From Planctomycetota bacterium (GTDB lineage Bacteria > Planctomycetota > Planctomycetia > Planctomycetales > Planctomycetaceae), in assembly GCA_027624335.1 (NCBI GenBank), contig JAQBWV010000044.1:1-35464 (forward strand): 35,464 nt of DNA. Direction: 5' to 3'. Positions 26,993 to 35,440 of this stretch are shown here, in pieces. The notes beneath the pieces are model-generated. The model did no database searches and was not told the DNA's origin. It was given only the letters and a program-made list of their open reading frames with translations. Made by a program: the position numbers and the translations under genes. The stretch's first letter is position 1; the number at the start of each line of letters is the position of its first letter.

Positions 26993-27626
26993 CAATTCAC
27001 CTGTCTGGATGCGGCGGTCTTGTGGTGACGGTATTTGAGCTGTCGCGCGAATCATCGACCGCGCCGTTTATTCAGTCCAGTGACTCTAATCTTCTCCGGC
27101 CAGTTCCGTCAAAGAATATTTCGGGTTCCAGCTCAGTTTAAAACGACGCAAATGGTTGTAAATCCTGACATTTCGGAATTCGGACTGGATTGCTTCAGTT
27201 TGACAGGTGCATGATCGCAGGAAAGCTATCGCGTCCTGAGAAATAGAGTCCCTGATTGAGACGCCCGCGCGCCTTGCTCGGACCCTTGCAGGTTTGGACT
27301 CTGTCCCGACCACTCTGCAGTGTGTCAGGTCTGCAGTGTCCCAAGCGGAGTCCCAATCGCACATGACTGGCTGTGTGAATTCGTAACGGAATCCGCCTTT
27401 CTCGACGATCACGGACGGGTGATATTCGCGTTTCACGTGACAACTCACGTTTTTAGTGTCACAAAGGATGGATATCCGATACGTCGGAGGGAAAATGATG
27501 GCAACGCTGCGTCATACGGCGCAGAGTGAAATACTGGAGCAGTCTGGCCTGGGGTTGCCGGTACGCCGATCGTTACCGAGGCCTGCTGCATTTGTCTGAA
27601 GTTCGATTAGTTAAGGGCTCCGGAAC
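26993..27626. other. Long divergent intergenic region
   Basis: About 630 bases between a minus-strand secreted-protein gene and the plus-strand membrane/catalase-like gene. Short open frames occur on both strands (one of 120 codons on the minus strand at 27086-27448), but none has recognisable features. A hairpin with a T5 tail at 27435-27454 is the only clear structure. Promoters for both flanking genes must lie here; I could not place them. Confidence 0.5.
27435..27454 (+). terminator. Short hairpin with T5 tail
   Basis: ACGTGA (27435-27440), loop CAAC, TCACGT (27445-27450), running into TTTTT (27450-27454). The outer bases GTGACA and TGTCAC (ending 27462) can form an alternative longer pairing. 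It is intrinsic-terminator-like on the plus strand, but no gene is known upstream. It could end a short RNA or attenuate the operon starting at 27627. Confidence 0.4.
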
Positions 27627-30284
27627 ATGCGAACGAAGTTTCCGGTATTGTGGGTGCTGCAGTTTTTCGTATTGCTCGCCATGAGCGTGATGAGCATGAG
27701 CTTTCCGGAGTACATTCTGCAATACAGCAGAGGCCAGCAGCTTCCGCACTATCAGCCCAAACCAACCGAGGAACTTTACGACTGGGTGTTGAAGCTGGAG
27801 ACGGTGCCAGCTGCTCCCGAGTCAGTCCAGAAATTCTTTGCGGCTGCTCACACCGCAAAACACAAACCCGTCTGGTCCGTGATCGATCAGTGGGCCGAGA
27901 AGCTCGAGACCGGCCATACCGGAAAAAAGACTCCGACTGCAGCGGAGCGGGGCAAAGCGTACCGTGCTTCATGGGACGAAGTTAAGCACTGGATGCTGTC
28001 CTGCGGCCCCAGGCCAGTCCAGCATCGCGACGATATTCGCGAAGTCGAAGAAGTTGATGCCGATGAGGTTAAAGACCATGTTGCGGCATGGAATCGTATC
28101 GTCGCCTGGATCGAACACGCGGACGAGTTTCCGACTCCTTCAAACAAGCTCCGTTACTGGATTTCGAACCACAACTCAGCAGGGCCTCCACCGTCCGAGC
28201 TTCGCGAGATGATTCTGAACGCTCGCCCGACGGAGGCCATGTCATGGAGCATTTCCGCCGACTATGTGCGCGAGTCAGCTCCGTGCATTCTTGCCGCTGC
28301 GCTGTTTACGCTGTTCGGCATGTTGAGTGCCTCAATTCGACGCCCGCTGGCCAGAATTTTTGTGCTGGTTTTCATGTTCTGGACCGTCGGGATGATGTGG
28401 GGCAGCCTTGGCGTTGCCACGTGGTCGATCAAGTACGTGCTCGTATTTGGCGGATTCTTTGTCGGTTTGACGCTGGCGGGAGCACTGCTGAAGAAATGCC
28501 CGGCCAAAGCGAGCGGATGGACCATCTGGTCTTTATTGACAGTCTGGTGGACGGCAGTCGCGACCGATTCGTTCCTGGAAGTGGTTAACTTCAGCCTTGG
28601 AGATCCACGATTCTGGGGACAGATTCCGTCTGTACTCGAAGCCTTGATCGTTTCCTTCGTTGATGGCAGAGCCAGCTTTTGTTTACCGATCTCCGTGGCG
28701 ACCGTTGCCGTACTCGGCATCGCCAATGCGAAGTACTGGCTGATCGGCGACAACGAGGATCCTCCTCAGGACGATGCCGGTATCGCTCAAGGGCGACCAC
28801 CGCAATTGTGGACGATCTGGCTGCTGCAGTTTGTGATTCTGCTGGGAGTTGGTGGCCTCACTCTGATCAATCCGCATCAGACGGCGCACTTATTCACCAG
28901 CGCGGACTTTGATTATCTCAATACGCCGATCGTTGATCATTCCGTGAGAATGCTGGGCGTTTGGATGCTGGCTCTGGGGCTGTTCAGTTACTTCGCACTG
29001 GGCTCAGCTCGCGACTGGATCTGGCAGGGCATTGCTGTGATTTTCTGCATTGTTTTCGTGTCGTTCGCCGTAAGCGCGTTTTTCAATCTTGAAAGCAGCG
29101 AGAATTCGATCTGGGCCTACCTTTACGGTTTTCAAGGGTTGCTGTTTGTCCCACTGACGATCAAGCAACTTTACCGTGAGAATCCGTGGTCGACTGAGAA
29201 TATCGAGTCCGACCACGCCGACTGGCAATTGACGGACTTGACCATTGGTCTGCCGATGATGCTTCGCCCGCTGCTGATCGGTCGTCGAACACTCTATCGT
29301 CAGGGCGTCGGTGCAGGTGGCGTTTTTCGGATGCGGCCATTGTCCGAGTCAGACTTTGACGACCCGCAGATGAAAGGCGTTGCCACCAACGAATTCTTCA
29401 GTCAGTCCAAAGAGTTTCCGGTTCAATTGAGATTCTCGAATCGAACTCAGGATGACGACGCCAGCCTCGATATACGCGGCTGCGCATTGCGGTTATCCGT
29501 TGGCCAGAACAGTCCGCTGGACATGCTGTTTGCGACGGGCTCGTTTGCTCCGATCAGAAGCCTGAAGGACGCCTGGCACATTCTTCCGATCTGGAGATGG
29601 GAGCGGCGTGTTACTGATAGTAAGACATTGCGTGAAGGATTGGTTGCAGGCCTGCGGAGAGCCCCCAGAAGTTTCACATGTCTCACGTATTACAACCAGC
29701 TGGTTCTTGAATGGAGAGTTCCCAGAGGCAGCCACTACCTGGTTCGTTTCCGACTCGTGCCGACGTCGGACGCAGTGCTCGACGATGCTGCAATAGGGCT
29801 GCCTGACATTGAAGAGTTGAAGTCACTCTGGAATCAGGAACGAAGGCCTGGCGAACCTCGTAGTTCAGACTACCTGCGGCAACGACTCTATGATCGTTTG
29901 ACGGAAGGTGAGCCTGTCTCGTACCGCTTCGAAGCGCAGTTTCACGCGCCGCAGCGAGAAGACTCACTCGAGTGGTACGACGCTTCGCTCGAATGGGACG
30001 AGCGGTCTCATCCCTGGCATTCGCTGGGCGAGCTGATTCTCGACCGGTTGTTGACTGCCAGGGAAAGCGACGGACTGCGTTTTGATCCTCGGAATTGTCC
30101 ATCATCGTTGCGACCTCCTCAGGGTTCTTCACTCTCCGATCTCGACGATCCACGGTCACTTGCGACTGCGCAATATCGTGTGAACAGTCTGCTGGGGCGA
30201 TTGCGACTGTGGAGACGCCCGTCGCAGGGGCAGCTTCATACCGCAGGCGATTCGCCAGCATCTGAACCGCCGAATGACATGTAG
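27627..30284 (+). CDS. Polytopic membrane protein with C-terminal catalase-like domain
   Basis: 885 residues in two parts. The first part has about nine membrane segments: one at 6-28, a soluble region (29-215), then segments near 218-234, 240-258, 268-288, 297-320, 350-373, 395-414, 440-458, 464-486 and 495-513. The opening LWVLQFFVLLA is echoed by LWTIWLLQFVILLG at 394-407, suggesting a duplicated bundle. The second part (about 540-862) resembles catalase-related proteins: RTLYRQGVGAGGVFRM (554-569) aligns with RVVHARGAGAxGxF, and FPVQLRFSNRTQDDDASLDIRGCALRLS (597-624) with the RFSN...D-RGxAxK block. The distal His position is Y557, and no RxxxY proximal ligand is evident. The tail LRFDPRNCPSS...ATAQYRVNSLLGRLR matches the C-terminus of 'catalase family' proteins. 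A lipoxygenase gene follows after 69 bases, suggesting a partner role in lipid-hydroperoxide metabolism. Confidence 0.72.
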   Translation: MRTKFPVLWVLQFFVLLAMSVMSMSFPEYILQYSRGQQLPHYQPKPTEELYDWVLKLETVPAAPESVQKFFAAAHTAKHKPVWSVIDQWAEKLETGHTGKKTPTAAERGKAYRASWDEVKHWMLSCGPRPVQHRDDIREVEEVDADEVKDHVAAWNRIVAWIEHADEFPTPSNKLRYWISNHNSAGPPPSELREMILNARPTEAMSWSISADYVRESAPCILAAALFTLFGMLSASIRRPLARIFVLVFMFWTVGMMWGSLGVATWSIKYVLVFGGFFVGLTLAGALLKKCPAKASGWTIWSLLTVWWTAVATDSFLEVVNFSLGDPRFWGQIPSVLEALIVSFVDGRASFCLPISVATVAVLGIANAKYWLIGDNEDPPQDDAGIAQGRPPQLWTIWLLQFVILLGVGGLTLINPHQTAHLFTSADFDYLNTPIVDHSVRMLGVWMLALGLFSYFALGSARDWIWQGIAVIFCIVFVSFAVSAFFNLESSENSIWAYLYGFQGLLFVPLTIKQLYRENPWSTENIESDHADWQLTDLTIGLPMMLRPLLIGRRTLYRQGVGAGGVFRMRPLSESDFDDPQMKGVATNEFFSQSKEFPVQLRFSNRTQDDDASLDIRGCALRLSVGQNSPLDMLFATGSFAPIRSLKDAWHILPIWRWERRVTDSKTLREGLVAGLRRAPRSFTCLTYYNQLVLEWRVPRGSHYLVRFRLVPTSDAVLDDAAIGLPDIEELKSLWNQERRPGEPRSSDYLRQRLYDRLTEGEPVSYRFEAQFHAPQREDSLEWYDASLEWDERSHPWHSLGELILDRLLTARESDGLRFDPRNCPSSLRPPQGSSLSDLDDPRSLATAQYRVNSLLGRLRLWRRPSQGQLHTAGDSPASEPPNDM

Positions 30285-30353
30285 GCAACCCGGCCTCGTG
30301 CCAGGCAGTCGACGATCCCCGGTTTTTCAAAGTAGTGACGCAGGATATTCAAC

Positions 30354-32144
30354 ATGGATTCGACTCCGATCAGTCGCATTTCAAATCCCAGTCCGTATCA
30401 GCTTCCGCAGCATGTCTCGAATGATCGCCGACGGGCGCGGCAGTTGACGATCGCCTTGACCAAGGCGAGGTTTCCGCTCGTTCACGACGAAGGTCTGAAT
30501 GAGGAACAGAAACTTCCTGTCCAGACGGGTGCCTGGCCGGGTGCCAGCAACATGCGTCGAGCCATGACAAAGCTCGTCGGGATCCTTCCGCCGAAAGAGA
30601 TTTTTGTCTCGGAATTGCCTCCCGAGGCTCGATTTACCGGTCCGAAGTTCTTCCGACACGGGACCCACGCAGGCAGCATGAAGCTGCGTCAGGCATGGGT
30701 CAAAGTTACCAACTTCGCCGCCCGAACTCACAATGCCGCTTCCTATGAGCGATTGCTCGGTACGATCCCGCCACCAAGCGTTAAGGACTGCTGGGAATCC
30801 GATGCGGAGTTCGCTCGGCAGCGACTCGCCGGCGTCAATCCGATTGCCATCAGGCGTTGTTCGGAAACCCCCGGCGACGCTCTCGCGAAAGCGGCTGATC
30901 AGGTGCTGGTGGTGCGGCACGGGACGAAGTTCAGCAAGGCGATGAAGGCCGGTCGCGTTTATATGACGGAGTATCCCATGTTGTGGGATAAGCCCGTGCA
31001 GGAACACGTTCGAAGAAATGCGACGCTTGCAGCACCGACATGCCTGTTTTACACCGATGATTGCGGCGTGTTGATGCCACTGGCTATTCAGTTAAAACCA
31101 CGAGACATCACCGATCGCAATCCGGTGTTCACGCCGCTGAGCCGAAGGTGGGACTGGATGATGGCCCGAGGCCATGCACAGGCGTCCGATTCTCACTATC
31201 ACGAATCGATTTCGCACTTGCTCGAAACGCATCTCGTTTGCGAAATCTTTGCACTGGCAACTCTGCGGAATCTGCACACCGACCACCCGCTGCATCAGCT
31301 GATGTTTCCGCACTTCGAACACACACTGGCGATCAACGAGCAGGCTCGCAAGAACCTGCTGGCGCCCCATGGCGAAATTGCCAAATCCATGGCAGCAAAA
31401 CACACGGGCAACATCAACCTGGTTCGCATGATGTGGTCTTCGTGGAAGTACCAGGAACACAGCCTGAAGGCAGACCTGGAGCATCGAGACGTAAGAGATC
31501 TGCCGGGATATCTCTATCGCGACGATGCAACCGAGGTCTACAAGGCAATCGAAGAGTATGCGCGAGGCATTCTGGAAATCTGGTACGTCACCGATGATGA
31601 CGTCATCAACGATGTGGAACTTCAATCATGGACCAGAGAAGTCAGTGATCCCAGACAGGGTGGCATCAAAGGTTTTCCCGAACAGATCACGACTCGCGAG
31701 CAATTGTTCGACATTGCTTCCAACGTGATCTTCCGAGCCAGCGCTCAGCATGCCGCTGTCAATAATGGCCAGTTCGGCGCCTATGGTTGGGTTCCCAATG
31801 CTCCCGTGGCGATGTACAGCAAACTGCCGGATGAGGCTCCCACCGACGAGCGTCCACTGTTCACCGAGCGCGATTTTTATCGGGCGCTCCCGGATCGAGC
31901 ACGCGCTTTAGGACAGACGGGAATGGTCTGGCTCCTCAGCGAACCGACCGAACGTTCCATCCTGCGTGCTGGTGAACTCCAGGCTTTCACGAAAGAACAC
32001 TGCTTCGAAGCCTACCAGGTGGTCGGGCAATTCCGCCGCCGACTGAGAGCGATCTCAGACGCCATCGACATCCGGAACGACGAAATTGGCTTCGAGTACA
32101 ACTACTTAAAGCCTCAAAACATCGACCACTCAATTTCGATCTAG
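30354..32144 (+). CDS. Bacterial lipoxygenase
   Basis: Lipoxygenases insert O2 into polyunsaturated fatty acids to give hydroperoxides. All five non-heme iron ligands are visible by comparison with soybean LOX-1 (H499, H504, H690, N694, I839): H288 and H293 in SHLLETHLVCEIFALAT, H466 and N470 in ASAQHAAVNNGQFG, and the C-terminal carboxylate I596, the protein ending in NSISI-like HSISI. The intervening LRNLHTDHPLHQLMFPHFEHTLAINEQAR is the classic family segment. At 596 residues it lacks the N-terminal PLAT barrel of plant and animal enzymes, as several bacterial ones do, and has no signal peptide. AGGA lies about twelve bases before the ATG at 30354. It follows a catalase-like membrane protein gene by 69 bases with no clear terminator between, so co-transcription is likely. 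Substrate, regio- and stereospecificity cannot be read with confidence. Confidence 0.93.
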   Translation: MDSTPISRISNPSPYQLPQHVSNDRRRARQLTIALTKARFPLVHDEGLNEEQKLPVQTGAWPGASNMRRAMTKLVGILPPKEIFVSELPPEARFTGPKFFRHGTHAGSMKLRQAWVKVTNFAARTHNAASYERLLGTIPPPSVKDCWESDAEFARQRLAGVNPIAIRRCSETPGDALAKAADQVLVVRHGTKFSKAMKAGRVYMTEYPMLWDKPVQEHVRRNATLAAPTCLFYTDDCGVLMPLAIQLKPRDITDRNPVFTPLSRRWDWMMARGHAQASDSHYHESISHLLETHLVCEIFALATLRNLHTDHPLHQLMFPHFEHTLAINEQARKNLLAPHGEIAKSMAAKHTGNINLVRMMWSSWKYQEHSLKADLEHRDVRDLPGYLYRDDATEVYKAIEEYARGILEIWYVTDDDVINDVELQSWTREVSDPRQGGIKGFPEQITTREQLFDIASNVIFRASAQHAAVNNGQFGAYGWVPNAPVAMYSKLPDEAPTDERPLFTERDFYRALPDRARALGQTGMVWLLSEPTERSILRAGELQAFTKEHCFEAYQVVGQFRRRLRAISDAIDIRNDEIGFEYNYLKPQNIDHSISI

Positions 32145-32362
32145 AACAACGCCTGCTGTCGCTTCGGCGGAGCGGTTTCCAGTGGCCGGATCTGGAGCGT
32201 GTAGGATTCCGTCGACACTCGTTCGCCGCGGGCAAGTTTCTGAGCGACGCTCGCTCCGATCGGAAAGCGCTGACTGAGTACCTCGATCGCTTCACCGTAT
32301 GATGCAGCAAGAAACCGACCGCGGTTATCATCAGACTTTTCTACGAAAGTCACGACTGGCAT
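32141..32362 (-). CDS. Small hypothetical protein
   Basis: 73 codons with codon use like the neighbouring genes. The peptide (MPVVTFVEKSDDNRGRFLAAS, then GEAIEVLSQRFPIGASVAQKLARGE) looks like a folded small protein: a beta start, a helix with alternating hydrophobics and a basic tail ending KRQQALF. I do not recognise the family. It converges on the lipoxygenase gene, and the palindrome CTAG at 32141-32144 supplies both stop codons. No clear ribosome binding site is seen; a 20-base tandem repeat lies 50 bases upstream. It may be a non-coding shadow, but a 120-base intergenic space would be left otherwise. Confidence 0.45.
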   Translation of the reverse strand: MPVVTFVEKSDDNRGRFLAASYGEAIEVLSQRFPIGASVAQKLARGERVSTESYTLQIRPLETAPPKRQQALF

Positions 32363-32411
32363 TTGCTGTCATCCAGAGAATAAGTGTAAAGAGACATTCC
32401 GTGTCTTGCGT

Positions 32412-32451
32412 GGTTCATGCAACCTGTCCTGGGTTCATGCAACCTGTACTG
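32412..32451. repeat. 20-bp tandem direct repeat
   Basis: GGTTCATGCAACCTGTCCTG is followed directly by GGTTCATGCAACCTGTACTG, 19 of 20 bases identical. Each unit holds a small dyad GGTT-N5-AACC. It lies between the htpG stop (32524, minus) and the small minus-strand ORF (start 32362), where it could be a pair of regulator sites for the latter. Confidence 0.6.
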
Positions 32452-32523
32452 GTCTGCTCACGCTACAGTTCTTCGAGTTTGAGTTTCCGATGGCGAAGTC
32501 TCAATCCGCCATTCGAACACCTG

Positions 32524-34431
32524 CTACCCGCCAGCGATCGGCGATCGCTGCTGAGCGAGTTCTTCCATGAAGCCCAGCATCCGCTCCGCAGTTTCGTAAG
32601 GATCCGGGACGACGCCTTCCGCGAGCATCGCGTTCGCGAAGAATTGTTGACCACACGTCTTGATAAACGCCGTGTGTTCATCATTGGTCGACAAGCTCGC
32701 CAGATGCTTGACGAGTGGGTGTGCGGGATTGACCTCGAGAATCCGTTTCGTGAGATGGAATTCGTCGCTGGCTCGACTGAGTACTTTCTGGAGCTGAGCG
32801 CTCATCGATCCTTCAGGATTCACAAGGCAGCACGCGCTGGATGTCAGGCGTTTTGACTCTCGAACGTCTTCCACTTTGTCACCCAGCGATTCCCGGAACA
32901 GATTCAACACGGTTCCAAAACCAGCCGGTGGACCGGACTTTTCCTCTTTCGCGGTGTCGGTGTCTTCCGAGTCACCCGACGAATGCAGTTCCGGCAGGTC
33001 GACGTCGGACGAGTCGATTGAAACCAGATCCCTGTCCTCGAACTTGTTGACGTGATTCAGAACGAACTCATCAACAGGATCAATCAGGTACAGCACTTCC
33101 AGATTTCTCGAACGGAACGCTTCGAGATTCGGGTTCTTCTCGATGTTGGCGATCGTTTCTCCACCCACATAGAAGATCTGTTTCTGGCCGTCCGGAATTC
33201 TGGAAACATAATCGTCCAGCGAGATGACTGCTGCTCGATCTTCACCGTGCGAAGATCGGAACCTCAACAGTTTTGCGAGCGTGTTACGATTTTCGAAATC
33301 GCTGGCGACACCTTCTCGAAGAGTCGAACCGAACTGTTCGTAGAACTTCCCATAATCATCCGGAGAATCCTTCGCGATGTCCTCCAGGTGGCTGAAGACT
33401 TTCTTGACCAGCACCTTGCGAATCTTGCGGAAGACCGTGTCATCCTGCAGGGCCTGACGCGACACATTGAGTGGCAGGTCCGCTGAATCGACGAGTCCGT
33501 AGATAAACCGCAGATACTCTGGCAGCAGTTCGCGACAGTTGCTTTGGACGAGGATCCGCTTCGCACACAGACTCAACCCGTGCTCGTCTTTTCCGAAACC
33601 CAGCAGTTCGAAGTTGGACGTCGGGCAGAACAGCACCGCGTGAAACTGGAACGGCGAATCGCTCGTCAGATGCAGGTGCCAGAGCGGTTCTTCATAGGTC
33701 CTCTTTGACAGGTAACCGTAGAAGTTCTTGTACTGTTCTTCAGTGACCTGCGACTTCGGCTCAACCCAGATCGGGGGCTGATCGTTAACGTGCTCATCGC
33801 CAAGATGAATCGCGTACGGCACGAACGTTGAATACTCGGTCAGAATATGTTTCAGTCGGACCGGTTCGGTGAACTCCTTCAGGTCTGCCTTCAAATGCAG
33901 CCGCACTTGAGTTCCTCGTTCGAGACCTTCGGCGGGTTCAATGGTGAACTGTCCGCTGCCGTCGGATTCCCACTTCCAGCCGGTGTCTTCCTGATAGCTC
34001 CGGCTTAGCACTTCAACACGATCAGCCAGCATGAATGAGGAGTAGAACCCGACTCCGAACTGTCCGATCAGAGACACTTCGTCCTTCGAGTTTTCACCGA
34101 GTTTCTTCAGGTATTCAAGCGATCCGCTGTGAGCGATGGTGCCGAGATTCTGAATCAGCTCGTCGTGTGTCATGCCGATTCCGTTATCGCGAATCGTCAA
34201 CAGTCGGTTCTCGGCATCTGGTTCGATGGAGATCCTCAGTGCCGCGTCGTCTTCGTGCTCTTTCTGAGTCAGCGACACATGTCGAAATTTGTCGAGCGCA
34301 TCCGAGGCGTTGGAAACAAGCTCACGAATCGCGATCTCACGATTCTGATACAGCGAATGCGAAAGCAGATGAAGAAGCTGTGAGATTTCAGCCTGGAAGG
34401 TGAACTGCTGGGGTGCCGTCTCGGTTGCCAT
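32524..34431 (-). CDS. htpG: Hsp90-family chaperone HtpG
   Basis: A 635-residue cytosolic ATP-dependent chaperone, close to the 624 of E. coli HtpG. The GHKL ATPase domain is intact: NREIAIRELVSNASDALDKFRH with the catalytic Glu, IRDNGIGMTHDEL, and GQFGVGFYSSFMLADRVEV. The middle domain carries the conserved DLPLNVSRQALQDD near 330, and the C-terminal dimerisation domain includes SACCLVNPEGSMSAQLQKVL and ILEVNPAHPLVKHL. An acidic Ser/Asp/Thr-rich linker (SGDSEDTDTAKEEKSG) joins the middle and C-terminal parts. The ATG at 34431 starts MATETAPQQFTFQAEISQLLHLL, as expected. No CIRCE element (TTAGCACTC-N9-GAGTGCTAA) is seen in the 238 bases upstream, so HrcA control is not supported. It is separated from sdhB by a terminator and is probably a single-gene unit. 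Confidence 0.97.
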   Translation of the reverse strand: MATETAPQQFTFQAEISQLLHLLSHSLYQNREIAIRELVSNASDALDKFRHVSLTQKEHEDDAALRISIEPDAENRLLTIRDNGIGMTHDELIQNLGTIAHSGSLEYLKKLGENSKDEVSLIGQFGVGFYSSFMLADRVEVLSRSYQEDTGWKWESDGSGQFTIEPAEGLERGTQVRLHLKADLKEFTEPVRLKHILTEYSTFVPYAIHLGDEHVNDQPPIWVEPKSQVTEEQYKNFYGYLSKRTYEEPLWHLHLTSDSPFQFHAVLFCPTSNFELLGFGKDEHGLSLCAKRILVQSNCRELLPEYLRFIYGLVDSADLPLNVSRQALQDDTVFRKIRKVLVKKVFSHLEDIAKDSPDDYGKFYEQFGSTLREGVASDFENRNTLAKLLRFRSSHGEDRAAVISLDDYVSRIPDGQKQIFYVGGETIANIEKNPNLEAFRSRNLEVLYLIDPVDEFVLNHVNKFEDRDLVSIDSSDVDLPELHSSGDSEDTDTAKEEKSGPPAGFGTVLNLFRESLGDKVEDVRESKRLTSSACCLVNPEGSMSAQLQKVLSRASDEFHLTKRILEVNPAHPLVKHLASLSTNDEHTAFIKTCGQQFFANAMLAEGVVPDPYETAERMLGFMEELAQQRSPIAGG

Positions 34432-34598
34432 GGTTCGCGAACTCCGTAACTCAAAATGTCGAGGGCGTCTTCAAAAAAAACGCACAAATTGCCATACCAC
34501 TGCTAAAAGAACGCAGGTCGAGAGATGTTACTGGTCCCTGCGATACTCAATCAACGAAGTCAAAATCATTTCCAGAATGAGTCGACACGCAACGAAAA

Positions 34599-34628
34599 CA
34601 CCCCGGAAGCAGCTTTGCAACCGGGGTG
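34599..34628 (-). terminator. Terminator of sdhB
   Basis: CACCCCGG (34599-34606) pairs with CCGGGGTG (34621-34628) around a 14-base loop. On the minus strand the stem leads into TGTTTTCGTTGCGT, identical over 14 bases to the sequence after the hairpin at 25144-25181. It lies about 40 bases past the sdhB stop and upstream of htpG. Confidence 0.7.
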
Positions 34629-34669
34629 CGAAAATTACGGATTCCGTCGGTGCGAGACTATCGCGTGCC

Positions 34670-35440
34670 CTAAATTCGCTCGTCACTAAAGACTACCGCT
34701 CGCAGGTACTCGCGATTCAGACGCGCGATGTTGTCGACGGAAATTCCCGCGGGACAGGCTGCTTCGCACTCACCGGTGTTGGTGCACGAGCCGAAGCCTT
34801 CTTCATCCATCTGAGCGACCATCTTCAACACTCGCCGAGCGCGTTCCGGCTTGCCCTGAGGCAGCATGGCCATCTGCGAGACCTTGGCACTGGTAAACAG
34901 CATGGCCGAGGCGTTCTTGCAGGCAGCGACGCAGGCTCCGCAGCCAATGCAGGCTGCCGCGTCCATCGCTTTTTCCTGGTCCTGCTTCGGCACGGGCAGG
35001 CAGTTGGCATCCGGAGCGTTTCCGGTGTTGACGGAAACAAAACCGCCAGCGGCCATGACTCGGTCGAATGATGTCCGGTCGACGACTAGGTCGCGAATTA
35101 CGGGAAACGCCTTCGCCCGCCAGGGTTCGATGGTGATTGTGTCTCCATCGCGGAAACGCCGCATGTGGAGCTGACACGTTGTTGTTTCGTTATCCGGGCC
35201 GTGTGCCTGACCGTTGATCATCAGACTGCACATGCCGCAGATGCCTTCGCGGCAGTCGTGGTCGAAGGCGACGGGTTCTTCGCCGAGCTTGTTGAGCCGC
35301 TCGTTAAGGACGTCCAGCATTTCGAGAAACGACATGTGCTCGGAGACGTTGTTCAGGTGGTAAAACCGGAACTCGCCTTTGTCTTCCGAACTGGCCTGCC
35401 GCCAGACTCTCAGCGTCAGATTCATTCCCTGACCGCTCAT
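34670..35440 (-). CDS. sdhB: Succinate dehydrogenase/fumarate reductase iron-sulfur subunit
   Basis: Complex II subunit passing electrons from the flavoprotein SdhA to quinone through three iron-sulfur clusters, on the cytoplasmic face of the membrane. Of 256 residues, [2Fe-2S] ligands are C63, C68, C71 (CREGICGMC) and C89. The next block, [11 protein letters not shown], gives C164, C167, C170 and C174, and [12 protein letters not shown] gives C219, C225 and C229, supplying the [4Fe-4S] and [3Fe-4S] clusters. The sequence is of the non-classical group (Bacillus/Bdellovibrio type) usually paired with a single cytochrome b subunit. AGGAG at 35450-35454, nine bases before the ATG at 35440, fixes the start. 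The sdhA and sdhC genes are presumably upstream, beyond the right edge of the window; the gene is followed by a terminator and so is likely last in its operon. Confidence 0.95.
   Translation of the reverse strand: MSGQGMNLTLRVWRQASSEDKGEFRFYHLNNVSEHMSFLEMLDVLNERLNKLGEEPVAFDHDCREGICGMCSLMINGQAHGPDNETTTCQLHMRRFRDGDTITIEPWRAKAFPVIRDLVVDRTSFDRVMAAGGFVSVNTGNAPDANCLPVPKQDQEKAMDAAACIGCGACVAACKNASAMLFTSAKVSQMAMLPQGKPERARRVLKMVAQMDEEGFGSCTNTGECEAACPAGISVDNIARLNREYLRAVVFSDERI

Noticed and set aside
27086..27448. 120-codon minus-strand frame in the intergenic gap
   Set aside because: No SD, no recognisable features, and its codon use differs from neighbouring genes. It remains possible but unsupported.
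29683..30330. 215-codon minus-strand frame
   Set aside because: Antisense to the catalase-like domain and composed of Arg/Ala/Ser-rich sequence typical of shadows.
34432..34669. CIRCE (HrcA) operator upstream of htpG
   Set aside because: No TTAGCACTC/GAGTGCTAA dyad was found in this interval.
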